DNA of 13,169 nucleotides, taken from assembly GCA_028694095.1 (NCBI GenBank), contig JAQUTZ010000001.1:13971-27139 (forward strand), read 5' to 3'. Position numbers and translations under genes: made by a program. Of this stretch, positions 11,742-13,169 are shown in pieces (within the stretch, counting starts at the first letter, position 1; each line of letters opens with the position of its first letter). Source of the stretch: Minisyncoccota bacterium (lineage in GTDB: Bacteria; Patescibacteriota; Minisyncoccia; Minisyncoccales; MHMH01). The notes below the pieces were generated by a model. The model was not told where the DNA came from and made no database searches. It was given only the letters and a program-made list of their open reading frames with translations.

Positions 11742-12292
11742 AGAATGAATAAGTGCCTTTTTGAAGGAAAATTGCTTATTCTTTTTTCGAAAACCGGCTT
11801 AAAACCCAATTCCTTGAATACTTCTTTCCACTCTTTCTCGGTCTTAAACTCAGGAATATTCGCTCCCCAATGGAGTAACAGGGTCAATCCGGAATGGATT
11901 TTGGAGCTTAAATTCGACCAAAATCCTTCGGGAAGATCTTCGTAAACCACTATAATATCCTTAGTTACTCTTCCGGCTTCCTCTAGAAGTTTAACCGGAT
12001 TCAGGGAATGATGCAAGACGTAGTTTATCAAAGTAGCGTCGAAAGACTTGTCGGGATAAGGAATATTTTCTCCGTCAAAAAGCTTAAAAGAAATATCGCA
12101 AGCCCGGTAGTCTTTAACATCCACTCCTTCCAGTTCAGCGCCAAAGAAATCTGCAAAGGCCTCTCCTATCAGCCCCGAACCGCAACCGAGGTCGAGAATC
12201 TTGGAGTTCTTTTCTATGTAATCCCGGCAATCCAGGCACATCTTTTTACCGGCTCTTGTGAAGAATCCGGAGAAAACAGTCCAAATGCTCAT
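11732..12292 (-). CDS. Class I SAM-dependent methyltransferase
   Basis: The 186 residues form a single Methyltransf_11-type domain: motif I ILDLGCGSG at 32-40, the acidic D58 in EGVDVKD, DGENIPYPDKSFDATLI at 73-89 (motif II region), and YVLHH at 91-95, as in the UbiE-like family. It has one CxxC-like pair at 19-22 (CLDC) near the N-terminus. The substrate is unknown. The ATG at 12292 overlaps the stop of the YbaK gene as ATGA, so the two are translationally coupled. The last codons CTG CGC GTG TAG are the first ten nt of tRNA-Ile, with the stop at tRNA positions 8-10. Processing of the tRNA 5' end would therefore remove the stop codon from the message. Confidence 0.9.
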   Translation of the reverse strand: MSIWTVFSGFFTRAGKKMCLDCRDYIEKNSKILDLGCGSGLIGEAFADFFGAELEGVDVKDYRACDISFKLFDGENIPYPDKSFDATLINYVLHHSLNPVKLLEEAGRVTKDIIVVYEDLPEGFWSNLSSKIHSGLTLLLHWGANIPEFKTEKEWKEVFKELGFKPVFEKRISNFPSKRHLFILRV

Positions 12293-12762
12293 TTTCTGCT
12301 TTTGCTGATGTTTCCCACGGCCAGCGATTCTCCGAGAAGTTTTTTATATGCGGCAGGCGTCATCCTTATCGACCACTTGTTATCCCCGCTGTTTATGACA
12401 ATCTTCGCATTCTTCAAGAAGGCTCTGTCTGCGAAAACCGGCAGCTTCCAAGGCCCTCCCAAGGGAGGAACCGCTCCCGCTTTTATTCCCTTAATCCTGT
12501 TTTTAAATAGCCTTTCTGTGGCGAAATCCACTTTTTTGGCTCCTGCCAGCTTCTTAAGCTTATCCTTATCCAAATTGCGGTTTGCGGAAATCAAAACTAA
12601 CCCCAATTCCTTATCTAATTTCATAACTAAAGTCTTGCCTACTGTTTTTTCGGGAATTTTCAGGGTAGCAGCTTTATCATGGGCCGTAAAAACGGTCTTG
12701 TGGGCAATTTGGTCGCACTTGGCGTCCCCGATAAAGTTTAGCACTCTTTTGGATATCGGCAT
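12289..12762 (-). CDS. YbaK/EbsC-type aminoacyl-tRNA deacylase
   Basis: Members of this family hydrolyse wrongly charged tRNAs (for example Cys-tRNA-Pro) in trans, in the cytosol. The match is to the YbaK/ProX fold: HKTVFTAHDKAAT at 21-33, IPEKTVGKTLVMKLD with the conserved lysine K43, and GAVPPLGGPW at 96-105 in place of the usual GGxxPxG. At 157 residues it is a normal single domain. The exact substrate cannot be assigned. The ATG at 12762 is preceded by a TTG at 12765 (three bases away). There is no Shine-Dalgarno, and a strong promoter ends 8 bases upstream, so a leaderless transcript is likely. It is coupled to the downstream methyltransferase and lies directly after the 16S terminator. 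Confidence 0.9.
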   Translation of the reverse strand: MPISKRVLNFIGDAKCDQIAHKTVFTAHDKAATLKIPEKTVGKTLVMKLDKELGLVLISANRNLDKDKLKKLAGAKKVDFATERLFKNRIKGIKAGAVPPLGGPWKLPVFADRAFLKNAKIVINSGDNKWSIRMTPAAYKKLLGESLAVGNISKSRK

Positions 12763-12770
12763 CAATTACT

Positions 12771-12799
12771 ATTCTAATCAAAACTAAAAGGCCTGTCAA
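12771..12799 (-). promoter_or_regulatory. Strong promoter of the YbaK gene, nested in the rRNA terminator
   Basis: On the minus strand a perfect TTGACA (12794-12799), 17 bases, then TAGAAT (12771-12776). The -35 is the loop of the terminator hairpin. The -10 ends 8 bases before the ATG at 12762. Confidence 0.75.
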
Positions 12800-12806
12800 A
12801 GGCCTT
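12780..12806 (-). terminator. Terminator of the 16S rRNA transcript
   Basis: On the minus strand AAGGCC pairs with GGCCTT around TTTGACA, followed by TTAGTTTTG. It lies about 165 bases after the conserved end of 16S, with no 23S or tRNA in between. Confidence 0.7.
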
Positions 12807-12961
12807 CCAGTCGCTTAGTTTCTCAGAGTTGCTCCGACCCACCTGCACAGGCAGGCATTAATCGAGACTTGTAAGGCTCCTCGATCAAAACCTTCGGGAT
12901 TAAAGAGAGATATCTCGCTCTTCAATCCCAGTCAACCTATTGCTACTTAAAAAAGTAGTAA
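12807..12961 (-). other. Hairpin-rich 16S trailer, no gene
   Basis: No coding gene or tRNA lies here. Hairpins on the minus strand: 12939-12962 (ATTACTACTT/AAGTAGCAAT, one mismatch, starting 7 nt after the conserved GGATCA); 12896-12929 (12-bp stem GGGATTGAAGAG/CTCTTTAATCCC with one G-U); 12861-12885 (ATCGAG/CTCGAT); and 12842-12855 (CCTGC/GCAGG). These could be RNase processing sites. Confidence 0.6.
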
Positions 12962-13090
12962 TAATTGTATGATCCACGGACAGCTTCCGCTACCCGTGCC
13001 TTGTTACGACTTCACCCTTATCACTGACCTTACCTTAGGCCCTCAAAAGAGGGACTTCGGGTATTGCCAGCTTTCCTGGTGTGACGGGCG
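12962..13090 (-). rRNA. 16S rRNA, 3' exon (last ~120 nt)
   Basis: Reading the minus strand from 13090, CGCCCGTCACACC matches E. coli 16S from about position 1400. It continues through a shortened helix 44 and GAAGTCGTAACAAGG (A1492/A1493 region), then helix 45 as CACGGGTAGC-GGAA-GCTGTCCGTG with the GGAA loop, and GTGGATCA ending at 12970. After that the expected CCTCCTTT is replaced by TACAATTATTAC. The 5' part of the gene lies beyond the window, on the far side of an intron. The true 3' end is set only approximately here. All visible decoding-centre residues are conserved, so the exon does not look decayed apart from its tail. Confidence 0.9.
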
Positions 13091-13169
13091 ACTGCTTATT
13101 AGAAACTTAATAGAGGCGTTCCCACCGCACGTGCGGATTTCCCGCATACGGCGAGCTCTAATGCATTTT
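13091..13169 (-). mobile_element. Group II intron, 3' end (domains V and VI), inside the 16S gene
   Basis: At 13121-13155 the minus strand forms a 35-nt hairpin that matches group II intron domain V: CTCGCCGTAT...ACGTGCGGTGGG. Its lower stem pairs C-G, U-G, C-G, G-U, C-G, C-G, G-C and U-G, its upper stem is GCGG/CCGC with a GAAA-containing loop, and the catalytic triad reads CGC. That triad is typical of class IIC introns. Domain VI is at about 13093-13118: CTATTA/TAATAG with an extra A on the 3' strand that could be the branch point, 7-8 nt before the junction. The intron ends near 13090/13091 and the 16S sequence resumes at E. coli position ~1400. The rest, including any reverse transcriptase/maturase, is past the edge. 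Confidence 0.85.

Noticed and set aside
12807..12961. A second intron between GGATCA and a displaced CCTCC, to explain the missing anti-Shine-Dalgarno
   Set aside because: The trailer is too short for an intron and contains no CCTCC before the terminator.
1..13169. CRISPR arrays or insertion sequences
   Set aside because: No regularly spaced repeats and no transposase frames were seen; the only direct repeat pair of note is at tRNA-Tyr.

Overview
The window looks like part of a compact bacterial genome of the Candidate Phyla Radiation (Patescibacteria, most likely a Parcubacteria-like lineage). This is an inference from several things: an intron-interrupted 16S rRNA gene, tightly packed genes with many short or overlapping junctions, several promoters that sit directly against the start codon, and the small size of the housekeeping proteins. 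UGA is used as a stop, so the code looks standard. Nearly everything is on the minus strand. The one clear plus-strand gene is a histidine kinase.

From right to left (the direction of transcription): the right edge (13091-13169) holds the 3' end of a group II intron with a clear catalytic domain V. It is followed by the last ~120 nt of 16S rRNA (about 12962-13090), so the intron interrupts the 16S gene next to the decoding centre. The 16S sequence is conserved through GGATCA but is then not followed by the CCTCC anti-Shine-Dalgarno. A hairpin-rich trailer and a terminator follow, and no 23S rRNA or tRNA. The terminator loop carries the -35 box of the next gene, a YbaK-type deacylase, which is coupled to a small methyltransferase whose stop codon lies inside tRNA-Ile(GAT). 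Then come a KH-domain RNA-binding protein, a NYN-domain nuclease, TrmD, tRNA-Tyr(GTA), tRNA-Thr(GGT) and ribosomal protein L33. TrmD and the KH protein recall the rpsP-khpA-rimM-trmD neighbourhood, and tRNA-Tyr/tRNA-Thr/rpmG/tRNA-Trp recalls the usual translation cluster, but both have lost or displaced members.

Between about 7.8 and 9.05 kb the DNA is visibly more AT-rich. It holds an HTH plus LAGLIDADG-like protein gene that ends inside tRNA-Trp(CCA), and a small four-helix membrane protein. This looks like an accessory patch dropped into the translation cluster.

The left half carries the plus-strand sensor kinase, a divergent secreted Gln/Glu-rich coiled-coil protein, and a methyltransferase fused to a small GLHxC-type domain. 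It ends with a five-gene run: a long HlyD/MacA-like adaptor, an ABC ATPase, a MacB-like permease, peptide deformylase and a COG2509-type FAD protein that runs off the left edge. The adaptor, ATPase and permease should form one envelope export or lipid/peptide-handling pump.

The points most worth a second look are the 16S intron, the missing anti-Shine-Dalgarno beside genes with strong Shine-Dalgarno sites, a 110-bp insertion that duplicated the tail of tRNA-Tyr, and two protein genes that end on the U8-A9-G10 of a downstream tRNA.
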